Assembly (NCBI GenBank): GCA_020024455.1
Contig: JAHHTU010000004.1
Span: 23,257 to 87,256, forward strand
Origin: Anaerotignum sp.
GTDB taxonomy: Bacteria; Bacillota; Clostridia; Lachnospirales; Anaerotignaceae
DNA: 64,000 bases
Reading direction: 5' to 3'
Positions within the stretch are counted from its first letter, which is position 1. The number at the start of each line of letters is the position of its first letter. A model generated the notes under the pieces. It worked only from the letters and a program-made list of their open reading frames with translations. It was not told the origin of the DNA and did no database searches. Position numbers and translations under genes: made by a program. This document shows, one piece after another, positions 32,033-41,704 of the stretch.

Positions 32033-33154
32033 ATGACAGTGAAAAATATCATTCGCCAAGCTTGCGTGACAGCAACTTGTGTGATTATGGGTACAACAGC
32101 TGCTTTTGCCGCTGATATGGGACAAGCAACAGGAAATGATGTCAATGTACGTATTGCAGCAGGTACAACTGCAAATATATTGGGACAAATCAATGCAGGC
32201 ACAAAATATGAAGTAACCGGCAGAAGTGGCAGCTGGTATCAAATTGCCTACAATGGACAAAATGGTTTTGTTGCGGGTGATTACTTCAAAATAACATCGG
32301 CAGATGGCAAAGTGACAGCAAACGGTGTCAATATTCGTGCAAAAGCAAGTACAAACAGCAGTGTGATTGGTACTGCAAACCAAGGCGATGTATTCAAAAC
32401 TGTCGGCAGAAACGATGGCTGGTATCAAATCGAATATAATGGCAAAGAAGCATATATTGGCAAAGATTATTTAGCAGGGGAAAACCTTTCTTCCCTGACA
32501 GAAATTGGCAGTGCCGCAGACAGTGTACAACCGGCAGCAGCACAACGTCAATATGCAGTGGTCAATTCCGGTTCCGGTTTGAAATTGAGAAAAGAAGCCT
32601 CTTTGATTTCTCATACATTGCAGGTATTGCCCAATGGCAGTGTGGTTGATGTAGACCGTGTTGGCCCCAAATGGGTGCGTGTCATCACAGACAACGGTCA
32701 AAAAGGTTATGTGAGTGCAGAATATGTAAGCGTACATAATGGAGAAAAACCCTCTCGTGTGACAACATTTTCTTCCGGTAAAGGGGAAGAAATTGTAAAT
32801 TATGCAAGACAATTTGTTGGGACACCTTATGTATGGGGTGGTACCAATTTGAGAAGTGGTGTAGACTGTTCCGGTTTTGTATATGCTGTGTTGCGTGACT
32901 TTGGCGTGAGTGTCAGCAGAAGCTCTGCAACAATGGTGAATAATGGGGTAAGTATCAACAAGTCTGAATTGCAGGCAGGCGACTTGGTATTCTTCAACAC
33001 CGGTGGAAACAGCGGTATCAGTCATGTAGGCATTTACATGGGGGACGGAAATTATATCCATTCCACAGACGGGAAAGGCAATGGTGTAACCATCACACCT
33101 TTGAACACCGGATATAGTGCAAGAACCTATGTTTGTGCAAGACGTGTATTGTAA
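32033..33154 (+). CDS. Secreted SH3b-NlpC/P60 peptidoglycan hydrolase
   Basis: An exported endopeptidase that should cut peptidoglycan stems (gamma-D-Glu to diamino acid). A signal peptide (residues 1-26, AFA|AD) is followed by three bacterial SH3 domains (about 30-90, 95-150, 170-235; NVRIAAGTTANILGQI, NIRAKASTNSSVIGTA, LKLRKEASLISHTLQVL) for wall binding. The NlpC/P60 domain has the catalytic Cys in GVDCSGFVYAVL near residue 280 and His in SHVGIYMGDGNYIHS. The start has GGAGGAAG upstream. It has its own promoter and terminator. Confidence 0.93.
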   Translation: MTVKNIIRQACVTATCVIMGTTAAFAADMGQATGNDVNVRIAAGTTANILGQINAGTKYEVTGRSGSWYQIAYNGQNGFVAGDYFKITSADGKVTANGVNIRAKASTNSSVIGTANQGDVFKTVGRNDGWYQIEYNGKEAYIGKDYLAGENLSSLTEIGSAADSVQPAAAQRQYAVVNSGSGLKLRKEASLISHTLQVLPNGSVVDVDRVGPKWVRVITDNGQKGYVSAEYVSVHNGEKPSRVTTFSSGKGEEIVNYARQFVGTPYVWGGTNLRSGVDCSGFVYAVLRDFGVSVSRSSATMVNNGVSINKSELQAGDLVFFNTGGNSGISHVGIYMGDGNYIHSTDGKGNGVTITPLNTGYSARTYVCARRVL

Positions 33155-33162
33155 TCTGTCAT

Positions 33163-33204
33163 GAAAAGAAAAAGGTATTGTTTGTAAAAACAATATCTTT
33201 TTTT
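33163..33204 (+). terminator. Intrinsic terminator after the NlpC/P60 gene
   Basis: AAAAAGGTATTGTTT and AAACAATATCTTTTT form a stem over a GTAA-type loop, followed by T residues. Confidence 0.82.
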
Positions 33205-33316
33205 GATGCCTGCATAGAATTTTTTATAAAATCGCAGAATATTTTGTATAAAATATTTGCAATATGGAAAAATCTGTATCAAAAACAGAAAAAACTCTGG
33301 TTTTGTAAAACAATAA

Positions 33317-33345
33317 TTGCATACAAACAACGGCTATGCTACAAT
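33317..33345 (+). promoter_or_regulatory. Predicted promoter for typA
   Basis: TTGCAT (33317-33322), 17-base spacer, TACAAT (33340-33345). The 110 bases before it are A/T-rich without other recognisable features. Confidence 0.6.
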
Positions 33346-33387
33346 ATGATGATGTATGAAAATTTGAAAGAGATGGAGAAGCAGAAT

Positions 33388-35220
33388 ATGAAACAAAGTA
33401 TGGAACATATCAGAAACGTGGCAATCATTGCACACGTTGACCATGGTAAAACAACATTGGTAGACCAGTTATTACGTCAGAGCGGTATTTTTCGTTCAAA
33501 CCAAGTGGTACAGGAACGTGTGATGGACAGTGGTGATATCGAAAGAGAACGTGGTATCACCATTTTATCCAAAAATACAGCTGTGCATTATGGCGATATT
33601 AAAATCAATATCATTGACACACCGGGACACGCAGACTTTGGTGGCGAAGTGGAACGTGTGTTGAAAATGGTAGATGGGGTTGTGTTGGTGGTAGATGCGT
33701 TTGAAGGCCCTATGCCACAGACAAAGTTTGTATTGCGTAAAGCATTGGAATTGAACCACCCCGTTGTGGTATGTGTGAACAAAGTCGATAGACCGGAAGC
33801 ACGTCCGCAGGAAGTGGTAGACGAAGTTTTGGAATTGTTCTTGGAATTAGATGCCAATGACAATCAGTTGGATTCTCCTTTTGTGTTTGCATCTGCAAGA
33901 AGTGGGTATGCCTCTGAAAATCCCGATGACAGAGAAGGCGATATGAAACCTTTGTTTGAAGCAATCGTAGACCATATCCCTGCACCACAAGGCGATACGG
34001 AAGCACCTTTGCAGGCATTGATTTCTACCATTGATTACAGCGAGTATGTGGGTAGAATCGGTATCGGTAAAATCGAAAACGGAACATTGCGTGTCAATGA
34101 CGAAGTTGTGGTTTTGAATATGCACAATGCGGAAAGTCAGAAAAAAGTGCGTATCACAAAACTGTACGAATTTGAAGGCTTGCAAAGAGTGGAAGTCAAA
34201 GAAGCAGGCGTAGGCAATATTGTTGCGTTGAGCGGTATTGAAAACATCATGATTGGGGACACCATCTGTTCTCCTGCAAAACCGGAGGCTCTGCCATTTG
34301 TAAAAATTTCTGAACCTACATTGTCCATGACATTCTCTGTCAATGACAGTCCATTTGCGGGACAAGAAGGGAAATTTGTCACTTCCCGCCATTTGCGTGA
34401 CAGATTGATGAAAGAATTGCAGACAGACGTAAGTTTGCGTGTGGAAGATACAGATTCCATGGACGCTTTGAAAGTTTCCGGTCGTGGGGAATTGCATTTG
34501 TCCATTTTGATTGAAACATTACGCAGAGAAGGTTATGAATTCCAAGTTTCCAAGCCTGAAGTATTGTTCCACGATATCGAAGGCAAAAAATGCGAACCGA
34601 TGGAAGCGGTAACCATTGACGTACCGGAAGAATTTGTAGGCAATGTTATTGAAAAACTGGGTGGCAGAAAAGGTGAAATGACCAATATGTATCCTTCCAA
34701 AGGCGGATATACCCGTTTGGAATTCTCCATTCCTGCAAGAGGTCTGATAGGATATCGCAGTGAATTTATGACAGATACCAAAGGCAACGGTATCTTGAAT
34801 TCTGTATTTGATGGATATGAACCATACAAAGGCGAAATTCCAATCAGAGCCCAAGGTTCTTTGGTGGCGTTTGAAAGCGGGGAAGCAATCACATATGGCT
34901 TGTACAATGCACAGGAAAGAGGCGATTTGTTCATTGGTGCAGGCGTGAAAGTATACGAAGGTATGATTGTTGGCAGAAATGCAAGAGCAGATGATATGGA
35001 CATCAACGTTTGCAAGAAAAAACAGTTGACCAATACACGTTCTTCCGGCTCTGATGATGCATTGCGTTTGACACCTGCAATCCAGATGTCTTTGGAACAA
35101 TGCATGGAATTTATTGGGGAAGATGAATTGTTGGAAGTCACACCAATCAGTTTGCGTATGCGTAAAAAAGTATTGGATTGTAACCAACGCAGAAAAATCA
35201 GAGTACACGGCAACAGATAA
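33388..35220 (+). CDS. typA: Translational GTPase TypA/BipA
   Basis: Ribosome-associated GTPase involved in stress adaptation and 50S assembly. G motifs: AHVDHGKTTLVDQLLRQSG, the switch RGITILSKN, DTPGHADFGGEVERVL and NKVDRPEARP. The BipA-specific C-terminal domain is present (GRKGEMTNMYPSKGGYTRLEFSIPARGLIGYRSEFMTDTKG in outline; NTRSSGSDDALRLTP). ATG 33388 has GGAGAA seven bases upstream and gives the usual 610 residues; earlier in-frame ATGs (33373, 33346 and further) have weaker or no sites. Confidence 0.96.
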   Translation: MKQSMEHIRNVAIIAHVDHGKTTLVDQLLRQSGIFRSNQVVQERVMDSGDIERERGITILSKNTAVHYGDIKINIIDTPGHADFGGEVERVLKMVDGVVLVVDAFEGPMPQTKFVLRKALELNHPVVVCVNKVDRPEARPQEVVDEVLELFLELDANDNQLDSPFVFASARSGYASENPDDREGDMKPLFEAIVDHIPAPQGDTEAPLQALISTIDYSEYVGRIGIGKIENGTLRVNDEVVVLNMHNAESQKKVRITKLYEFEGLQRVEVKEAGVGNIVALSGIENIMIGDTICSPAKPEALPFVKISEPTLSMTFSVNDSPFAGQEGKFVTSRHLRDRLMKELQTDVSLRVEDTDSMDALKVSGRGELHLSILIETLRREGYEFQVSKPEVLFHDIEGKKCEPMEAVTIDVPEEFVGNVIEKLGGRKGEMTNMYPSKGGYTRLEFSIPARGLIGYRSEFMTDTKGNGILNSVFDGYEPYKGEIPIRAQGSLVAFESGEAITYGLYNAQERGDLFIGAGVKVYEGMIVGRNARADDMDINVCKKKQLTNTRSSGSDDALRLTPAIQMSLEQCMEFIGEDELLEVTPISLRMRKKVLDCNQRRKIRVHGNR

Positions 35221-35254
35221 ACAGACAGAGAAGTGATATAAACAGAGGTGCGGT

Positions 35255-36886
35255 ATGACAGAGAAAACAAAGCAAAAAGGCTCCTTTTTGAAACAAGCGG
35301 CAATCTTGGCATTTGCAGGGATATTGGTACGCTTTTTGGGGTTTGTGTATCGTGTGCCAATGACCAATATGTTGGGGGACGTCGGAAACGGCATCTATGG
35401 GGCAGGATACAATATTTATATGTTTTTGCTGATACTGTCCTCTGCGGGACTTCCTGCGGCAATATCAAAATTGGTTTCGGAGCGATTGGCTTTACATCAA
35501 TATCGAAACGCACATCGGGTGTTTCAGGTGTCGTTTCTGATTTCTACGACACTGGGTATGTTTTTTGCCATACTGCTTGCTTTGACAGCGAAAAAAATGG
35601 CAGTGTTGGTATCATCGCCCGATAGTTATTATGCGATTTTGACACTTTGCCCCACATTGGTGATTGTGGCTGTGATGTCTGTGTATCGTGGCTACTTCCA
35701 AGGTATGCATACGATGGTGCCGACAGCAATTTCTCAAATTGTGGAACAAATATTCAATGCATTTTTCAGTGTGTATTTGGCATATCTGTTTTTGGGCTGG
35801 TATGTGCCAGTGGGACAAACCAAAAACTTACCATTGGGTGCGGCAGGCGGTACGATGGGTACCGGCATTGGTGCGGCGGCAGGTTTGGTTGTTGTATGGA
35901 TTAGTTATCTGCTGATTCGTCCGGATTTGTTAAAACGTGCAAAAAGATGCCAACAACCGCATGAGGAAAGTAAAAAACAGTTGGCAAAAAAAATTATGAA
36001 AACGGCATTGCCCATCATTGCAGGTACGGCGGTATTTAGTATCACGAACTTGATTGATATGGGTATGGTGACAAAGATATTGAAAGATATCGGCTTTTCG
36101 GATATGGAGGCAACGGCATTGTATGGGCAGTTAAACGGGAAATATGTGACACTGACCACATTGCCCGTTTCCATATCCACAGCCATTGCAACCGCAGTAT
36201 TGCCAAGCATTGCGGCTTCCAACCGTTTGGGCGAGAAAAAACAAGTCAAACGAAAAATGAACTTGACTATGCGTATTTCCATGATTATTTCTGTGCCTGC
36301 ATCTGTGGGGATTGCGGTATTGGGCCCGCAGATATTGGCAATGTTGTTTCCATCTGCAAAAGAAGGCGGTATGCTTTTGGTTGTGGGTGGGGTATCCATT
36401 ATCTTTTTGGCATTGTGCCAAACAGCAACAGGCGTATTGCAAGGCTTGGGACACATCAAAGTGCCTGTGGTGGGTGCTTTATTGGGTGCAGTGACAAAAG
36501 TTATTTTGAATGCCATTTTGATACCCATTCCCATGTTGAATGTATTGGGAGCGGTGCTTTCCACAACAGGCTGTTATTTGGTGGCGGCGTTGTTTGATGT
36601 GTATATGTTATCTCGTATCACACAGGTACGGTTTGACTGGAATCGTGTGATGCTAAAACCCATTTTGGGGGCGGTTGTGATGGGCATTGCGGCTTTGGGT
36701 ATTTATCATGGTTTGTTTGCTGTATTGCCATACAATATCCTTTGTACATTGACCGCAATCGTGGTGGCAATGGTGGTATATGCCATTGTGATGTTATGGA
36801 TTGGCGGTATCCAAGAGGAAGATTTGCAAGCAATGCCAATGGGTGGCAGGCTGGTGCGGATTTGTCAAAAAATAAAACGAATATAA
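35255..36886 (+). CDS. SpoVB/MurJ-like polysaccharide flippase (MVF/MATE superfamily)
   Basis: A 543-residue integral membrane protein with about 14 hydrophobic helices. The N-terminus QAAILAFAGILVRFLGFVYRVPMTNMLGDVGNGIY and the segment YRGYFQGMHTMVPTAISQIVEQIFNAF are characteristic of the YtgP/SpoVB branch of lipid-linked oligosaccharide flippases. It may flip lipid II or a sporulation precursor; the exact role cannot be set. AGAGGTG precedes ATG 35255, 34 bases after typA. Confidence 0.88.
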   Translation: MTEKTKQKGSFLKQAAILAFAGILVRFLGFVYRVPMTNMLGDVGNGIYGAGYNIYMFLLILSSAGLPAAISKLVSERLALHQYRNAHRVFQVSFLISTTLGMFFAILLALTAKKMAVLVSSPDSYYAILTLCPTLVIVAVMSVYRGYFQGMHTMVPTAISQIVEQIFNAFFSVYLAYLFLGWYVPVGQTKNLPLGAAGGTMGTGIGAAAGLVVVWISYLLIRPDLLKRAKRCQQPHEESKKQLAKKIMKTALPIIAGTAVFSITNLIDMGMVTKILKDIGFSDMEATALYGQLNGKYVTLTTLPVSISTAIATAVLPSIAASNRLGEKKQVKRKMNLTMRISMIISVPASVGIAVLGPQILAMLFPSAKEGGMLLVVGGVSIIFLALCQTATGVLQGLGHIKVPVVGALLGAVTKVILNAILIPIPMLNVLGAVLSTTGCYLVAALFDVYMLSRITQVRFDWNRVMLKPILGAVVMGIAALGIYHGLFAVLPYNILCTLTAIVVAMVVYAIVMLWIGGIQEEDLQAMPMGGRLVRICQKIKRI

Positions 36887-36906
36887 GCACAGGGACAGCG
36901 TGGTTT

Positions 36907-36941
36907 TGATACTATGCTGTTTTCTTTTTTTGAAAATAAAT
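36907..36941 (+). terminator. Possible weak terminator after the flippase gene
   Basis: GACAGC/GCTGTT-type arms flank a long loop and are followed by TTTCTTTTTTT. The stem is short, so the call is tentative. Confidence 0.4.
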
Positions 36942-36975
36942 CCATGGTTTTGTGGTAGAAGAAACAAATGTTTTG

Positions 36976-36984
36976 TGATATACT
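36976..36984 (+). promoter_or_regulatory. Possible extended -10 promoter for the uvrC operon
   Basis: TGATATACT reads as TGn followed by TATACT, with no good -35 element. It lies 33 bases before uvrC. Confidence 0.4.
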
Positions 36985-37016
36985 ATGCAAAAAGCAAATT
37001 GGACAGGTGAGAAAAT

Positions 37017-38888
37017 ATGTTTGACATTGCGGCAGAATTGAAAAAATTACCCCAAAAATCAGGGGTATATTTGATGAAGGACGAAAAGGGACAAATTATT
37101 TATGTGGGCAAGGCTGTGAATTTGAAAAATCGTGTCAGACAATATTTTCAAAGCAGTAAAAATCAAACGCCAAAAACAAAAACAATGGTACCCCATATCA
37201 AAGAATTTGAATATATTGTGACGGATACTGAAATGGAAGCATTGATTTTGGAATGTACATTGATTAAACAATACAATCCAAAATATAATATCTTACTGAA
37301 AGATGACAAATCTTATCCATATATCAAAGTGACAGTGCAAGAGGATTTTCCGAGAATATTTGTGACGCATAAAAGAGAAAAAGACAAGGCGAAATATTAT
37401 GGCCCATTTACCGATGGCATTGCCATGAAAGAAACCATTGAGATTTTACACAAATTGTTTCCAATCCGAAAATGCAAAAAAAATTTGCCAAAAGAAACAG
37501 GAAAAGAACGTCCTTGCTTGAATTATCATATCGGGCAATGTATGGCACCTTGCAATGCGTTGATTACCAAAGAAGCATATGGCGTATATGTCAAATCTGC
37601 AATGGATTTTTTGGAGGGCAAACATGATGCTATACGAAAGCAAATGGAGCAGGAAATGGCAGAGGCCGCAGCGGCTATGGAGTATGAAAAAGCGGCAATA
37701 CTCAGAGATAAAATAAAGGCAGTGCAAAGTTTGGCACAAAAACAAAAAATGGAAAATATGGCGTTACAAGAGGCTGATGTTGTGGCATTGGTGCGGGCAT
37801 TTTCGGAATGTTTGGTGCAGGTGTTTTTTGTGCGGGACGGAAAAATGACGGGACGGGAAAATTTCCATATACAAGCACCCGAAGAACAATCCAGAAGTGA
37901 AGTGATGACAGCGTTTATCAAACAGTTTTACAGTGGGACGGCACATATTCCAAGAGAAATCATATTGCAAGAGCATTTGACAGATGAAGAAGGCTTGTTG
38001 CAAGCATATTTGTCACAACGCAGAGAAAGCAAAGTAACATTTACCGTACCTGTCAAGGGTGAAAAACAAAAATTGGTGGAATTGGCATATAAAAATGCAA
38101 CGATTGCATTTGAACAATTCGGCGAAAAAATGCGGAAAGAGCAACAACGCACAAAAGGTGCGATGGAGCAATTACGCCAAGCATTGGGCATTGCAGAGCC
38201 ATTGCATCGTGTGGAAGCATATGATATTTCGCATATACAAGGCTTTGCATCGGTTGGCTCTATGGTGGTGTTTGAAGATGGAAAACCCAAATACAGCGAT
38301 TATCGCAAATTTAAAATCAAAACCATTGTGGGGGCAAACGATTACGGCTCTATGCAAGAAGTGCTGACAAGACGGCTCAATCATGCCTTACGGGAAAAAG
38401 GTGAGGGCAAAACAAGCAGTTTTACCAGAATGCCGGATTTGATTTTGATGGACGGCGGGAAAACACAAGTACACGCTGCACAAGAGATTTTATCTGCATT
38501 TGGTATGGAAATTCCTGTTTGTGGCATGGTCAAAGATGACAAACACCGTACAAGAGGGCTGTTGTTTGAAGAAAAAGAGGTGCATATGCCATTGACATCA
38601 GAGGGATTTCAGCTGGTGACACGCATACAGGACGAAGTCCATCGGTTTGCAATCACATACCATAGAAAATTACACGAAACACAGACATTACATTCTGTGT
38701 TAGATGATATCAAAGGCATTGGACAGGTCAGAAGAAAGGCATTGATGCGGCACTTTGGTTCTGTGGAAAAAATTGCACAGGCGGAAGTGTCAGATTTATT
38801 GGAAGTGGAAAATTTGACGATAAAAAATGCAGAGGCAGTATATGCTTTTTTTCGTGGTTTGGAAAATCATGATAACGCAAAACGCTGA
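37017..38888 (+). CDS. uvrC: Excinuclease ABC subunit C
   Basis: Makes both incisions in nucleotide-excision repair. The N-terminal GIY-YIG nuclease (SGVYLMKDEKGQIIYVGKAVNLKNRVRQYF in outline), a UVR motif (EAAAAMEYEKAAILRDKIKAVQSL) near 205-230, the RNase H-like domain (VEAYDISHIQGFASVGSMVVFEDGKP; MDGGKTQVHAA) and C-terminal HhH repeats are all present. 623 residues is normal. It opens the conserved block uvrC-hprK-murB-rapZ-whiA. Confidence 0.96.
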   Translation: MFDIAAELKKLPQKSGVYLMKDEKGQIIYVGKAVNLKNRVRQYFQSSKNQTPKTKTMVPHIKEFEYIVTDTEMEALILECTLIKQYNPKYNILLKDDKSYPYIKVTVQEDFPRIFVTHKREKDKAKYYGPFTDGIAMKETIEILHKLFPIRKCKKNLPKETGKERPCLNYHIGQCMAPCNALITKEAYGVYVKSAMDFLEGKHDAIRKQMEQEMAEAAAAMEYEKAAILRDKIKAVQSLAQKQKMENMALQEADVVALVRAFSECLVQVFFVRDGKMTGRENFHIQAPEEQSRSEVMTAFIKQFYSGTAHIPREIILQEHLTDEEGLLQAYLSQRRESKVTFTVPVKGEKQKLVELAYKNATIAFEQFGEKMRKEQQRTKGAMEQLRQALGIAEPLHRVEAYDISHIQGFASVGSMVVFEDGKPKYSDYRKFKIKTIVGANDYGSMQEVLTRRLNHALREKGEGKTSSFTRMPDLILMDGGKTQVHAAQEILSAFGMEIPVCGMVKDDKHRTRGLLFEEKEVHMPLTSEGFQLVTRIQDEVHRFAITYHRKLHETQTLHSVLDDIKGIGQVRRKALMRHFGSVEKIAQAEVSDLLEVENLTIKNAEAVYAFFRGLENHDNAKR

Positions 38889-38904
38889 GGAGGGAGAAAA
38901 AACG

Positions 38905-39837
38905 ATGTATGGTGCTTGTATCAAACAATTTTCGGAACATTTTCACTTGGAAAATATCATACCCGAAATAGAATTGGAAGGACGTAGAATTAAAAGAAAA
39001 GAAATCAATCGCCCTGCATTGCAACTGACCGGTTTTTATGAACGATTTGACAATGACAGGGTGCAATTATTGGGGCGAGTGGAACATAGCTATTTGCTGA
39101 CATTAGAGCCGGAACAACGCAGACAGGCAATTTGTCATTTGTTTGAATTTCATATCCCATGTTTGATTGTATGTAAGAATTTGGAAATTTTTCCGGAGAT
39201 GTTGCAGTATGGTAAAAAATACGGTGTGCCGATTTTTCGTACCAAAGAGTCTACAACAGCGTTTGCCGCAGAATTGATTTATTGGCTGCATACAGAGCTT
39301 GCAGAGCGGGAAACCATACATGGTGTGCTGGTGGACATCTATGGGGAAGGTGTACTCATTATTGGTGACAGCGGCATTGGCAAGAGTGAAACGGCGTTGG
39401 AGTTAATCAAAAGGGGACATCGTTTGGTGGCGGACGATGCAGTGGAAATCAAAAAAATTGCGGATAATACATTGGTCGGTACTTGTCCGGAATTGATACA
39501 ATATTTGATTGAATTAAGAGGCATTGGTATCTTAAATGTCAAGGAATTATTCGGCTTGGGTGCAATCAGACAAAGAAAATCCATTGACTTGGTAGTGCGG
39601 CTGGAAATATGGGACGGCACTTCCAAACCATATGACAGATTGGGCTTGGACGAAGAATATATGGAAATATTGGGGAATAAAGTACCATGTAATACCATTC
39701 CCATTCGTCCGGGCAGAAATGTGGCAGTCATTTGCGAATCAGCGGCAATTACAAACCGTCAGAAAAGAATGGGAAACAATCCCGCAAAAGAATTGGAAAT
39801 GCGTATTTTGGCAAATATGAAAAAATCGGAGGTGTAA
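38905..39837 (+). CDS. hprK: HPr kinase/phosphorylase
   Basis: Phosphorylates and dephosphorylates Ser46 of HPr and Crh, controlling carbon catabolite repression. The P-loop GDSGIGKSETALELIKRGHRLVADDAVEI begins near residue 154, and the family signature LRGIGILNVKELFGLGAIR follows. ATG 38905 has GAGGAGGGAG upstream; the frame from 38827 overlaps uvrC. Its target in the same block is the Crh-like protein at 42.7 kb. Confidence 0.96.
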   Translation: MYGACIKQFSEHFHLENIIPEIELEGRRIKRKEINRPALQLTGFYERFDNDRVQLLGRVEHSYLLTLEPEQRRQAICHLFEFHIPCLIVCKNLEIFPEMLQYGKKYGVPIFRTKESTTAFAAELIYWLHTELAERETIHGVLVDIYGEGVLIIGDSGIGKSETALELIKRGHRLVADDAVEIKKIADNTLVGTCPELIQYLIELRGIGILNVKELFGLGAIRQRKSIDLVVRLEIWDGTSKPYDRLGLDEEYMEILGNKVPCNTIPIRPGRNVAVICESAAITNRQKRMGNNPAKELEMRILANMKKSEV

Positions 39838-39846
39838 GCAAATAGC

Positions 39847-40770
39847 ATGGAAGATATCAAAAAAGAATTACAAAACATATTGGGGATAGATGGTTGTTTG
39901 TTCCAAGAGCCTATGGCAAAACACACCACATTTCAAACCGGTGGGAATGCGGATTTGTTTTTGATGCCAAAAAATATACAGGCATTGCAACAAACGATTG
40001 CATATTTGCAAAAGCAAAATATTTTTTATGAAATTGTAGGAAATGGGAGTAATTTGTTGGTGGGTGATGGCGGTATCAGAGGTGCTGTGATACAATTATA
40101 TCGCAATATGCAAGACATCGTGGTTTGTGATGACATATTGACGATACAATGCGGGGCGTTGCTTTCCATGATTGCGGCAAAGGCTGCCGATGCCGGATTG
40201 ACAGGCATGGAGTTTGCCTCCGGTATCCCCGGTACATTTGGGGGTGCTGTGGTGATGAATGCAGGGGCATACGGTGGAGAGTGTAAAGATATACTGGTCA
40301 GCGTGGACGTTTTGACAAAAGACTTGGAAGTACTCACATTGACACCGCAAGAGTTGGATTTGGGCTATCGCCATAGCAATGTGATAGAACAGGGCTATAT
40401 TGTATTGGGTGGGAAAATCAAGCTGCAAAAGGGCAACACAGAAGAAATTGCTGCCAAAATGACGGAATTGGCAAAACAACGCAGAGAAAAACAACCACTG
40501 CAATATCCAAGTGCGGGCAGTACGTTTAAGCGTCCAGAGGGGCATTTTGCGGGGAAATTGATAAGCGATGCAGGTTTGAAAGGAAAACAAATCGGTGGAG
40601 CGGCTGTTTCGGAAAAACACGCAGGATTTATTGTCAATGTGGGGCAGGCAACCACAAAAGATATTTTGGATTTGATGGCATTGTGTCAAAAGGAAGTGTT
40701 GGAAAAATTTGGTGTGGTGTTGGAGCCGGAAGTGAAGTTTTTGGGAGAACAAATCATAACAATCATGTAG
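39847..40770 (+). CDS. murB: UDP-N-acetylenolpyruvoylglucosamine reductase
   Basis: FAD enzyme that reduces UDP-GlcNAc-enolpyruvate to UDP-MurNAc. Visible motifs: HTTFQTGGNADLFLMP, VGNGSNLLVGDGGIRG for FAD, EFASGIPGTFGGAVVMNAGAYGGE and the catalytic SAGSTFKRPEG with Ser, and a GLKGKQIGGAAVSEKHAGFIVN tail of the type IIb MurB form in Firmicutes. It starts 10 bases after hprK with GGAGGTG at 39829-39835. Confidence 0.96.
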   Translation: MEDIKKELQNILGIDGCLFQEPMAKHTTFQTGGNADLFLMPKNIQALQQTIAYLQKQNIFYEIVGNGSNLLVGDGGIRGAVIQLYRNMQDIVVCDDILTIQCGALLSMIAAKAADAGLTGMEFASGIPGTFGGAVVMNAGAYGGECKDILVSVDVLTKDLEVLTLTPQELDLGYRHSNVIEQGYIVLGGKIKLQKGNTEEIAAKMTELAKQRREKQPLQYPSAGSTFKRPEGHFAGKLISDAGLKGKQIGGAAVSEKHAGFIVNVGQATTKDILDLMALCQKEVLEKFGVVLEPEVKFLGEQIITIM

Positions 40771-40801
40771 TAGTGAGGGTACGAAAGAGAGGTGTCTGGT
40801 C

Positions 40802-41674
40802 ATGCGGTTTGTCATTGTTACAGGTATGTCGGGAGCTGGGAAAACATCAGCATTGAAATTTTTGGAAGATATCAATTATTTTTGTGTGGATAATATGCCG
40901 CCTGCATTGTTGCCGAAATTTGCAGAATTGTGTTATGAACAAGATGGTGGTTTTGAACACGTTGCCATCGGGATTGACATTCGTGGCGGAAAATTGTTTT
41001 ACGATTTATTTTCTGTATTGTTTACGTTGCAGGAAAACGGATACGATTATGAAATTCTGTTTTTAGATGCATCAGACCATGTGCTGATTAAACGATACAA
41101 GGAAACCAGAAGAAGTCACCCGCTTTCCAGACGGGGTTCGATTGAAGAAGGTATCTGCAAAGAAAGAGATATTTTGCGGGAAGTCAAGGCAAAAGCAACG
41201 TATATCATTGATACCAGCAATGTGTTGACAAGGGAATTGAAAGAACAAATCAACCGCATTTTCCAAGATGATGAAAAATTTGAAAGTTTGGTGATTACGG
41301 TATGCTCTTTTGGGTTTAAGTATGGTATTCCGGTGGACAGTGATTTGGTGTTTGATGTGCGTTTTTTGCCGAACCCATACTATATTCCGGAGCTGAAAGA
41401 GTTGTCAGGCAACGACAGCCCTGTGAGTGATTATGTGATGAGCTTTCCGGAGAGTAAGGCATTTTTGGATAAACTGGTGGATATGTTGGAATTTTTGATT
41501 CCGCATTATATTGCAGAGGGGAAAAACAGTCTTGTCATCAGCATTGGCTGTACAGGCGGAAAGCACCGCTCTGTCACATTGGCAAATGCATTGTTTACAG
41601 CATTGGGACAAGAAAAACATACTGTTTTATTGAAACATAATGATATTGAAAAAGATGCAAAAAGAAAGCTTTGA
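40802..41674 (+). CDS. rapZ: RNase adapter RapZ / YvcJ family nucleotide-binding protein
   Basis: P-loop protein: FVIVTGMSGAGKTSALKFLEDINYFCVDNMPPALLPKFAEL with Walker A at residues 8-16. Further motifs are FLDASDHVLIKRYKETRRSHPLS, DVRFLPNPYYIPELKELSG, and the C-terminal SIGCTGGKHRSVTLANAL that binds aminosugar phosphates in E. coli RapZ. In Firmicutes YvcJ its role is less clear (nucleotide hydrolysis, competence). A slightly unusual feature is that yvcK, which commonly separates rapZ and whiA, is missing. Confidence 0.95.
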   Translation: MRFVIVTGMSGAGKTSALKFLEDINYFCVDNMPPALLPKFAELCYEQDGGFEHVAIGIDIRGGKLFYDLFSVLFTLQENGYDYEILFLDASDHVLIKRYKETRRSHPLSRRGSIEEGICKERDILREVKAKATYIIDTSNVLTRELKEQINRIFQDDEKFESLVITVCSFGFKYGIPVDSDLVFDVRFLPNPYYIPELKELSGNDSPVSDYVMSFPESKAFLDKLVDMLEFLIPHYIAEGKNSLVISIGCTGGKHRSVTLANALFTALGQEKHTVLLKHNDIEKDAKRKL

Positions 41675-41704
41675 TAGTAAAATGCAATCAAAAAGGAGAA
41701 AGAT

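Noticed and set aside
33133..33387. Upstream extension of the typA frame
   Set aside because: It crosses the preceding gene's stop, a terminator and the predicted promoter; the family N-terminus starts at about 33388.
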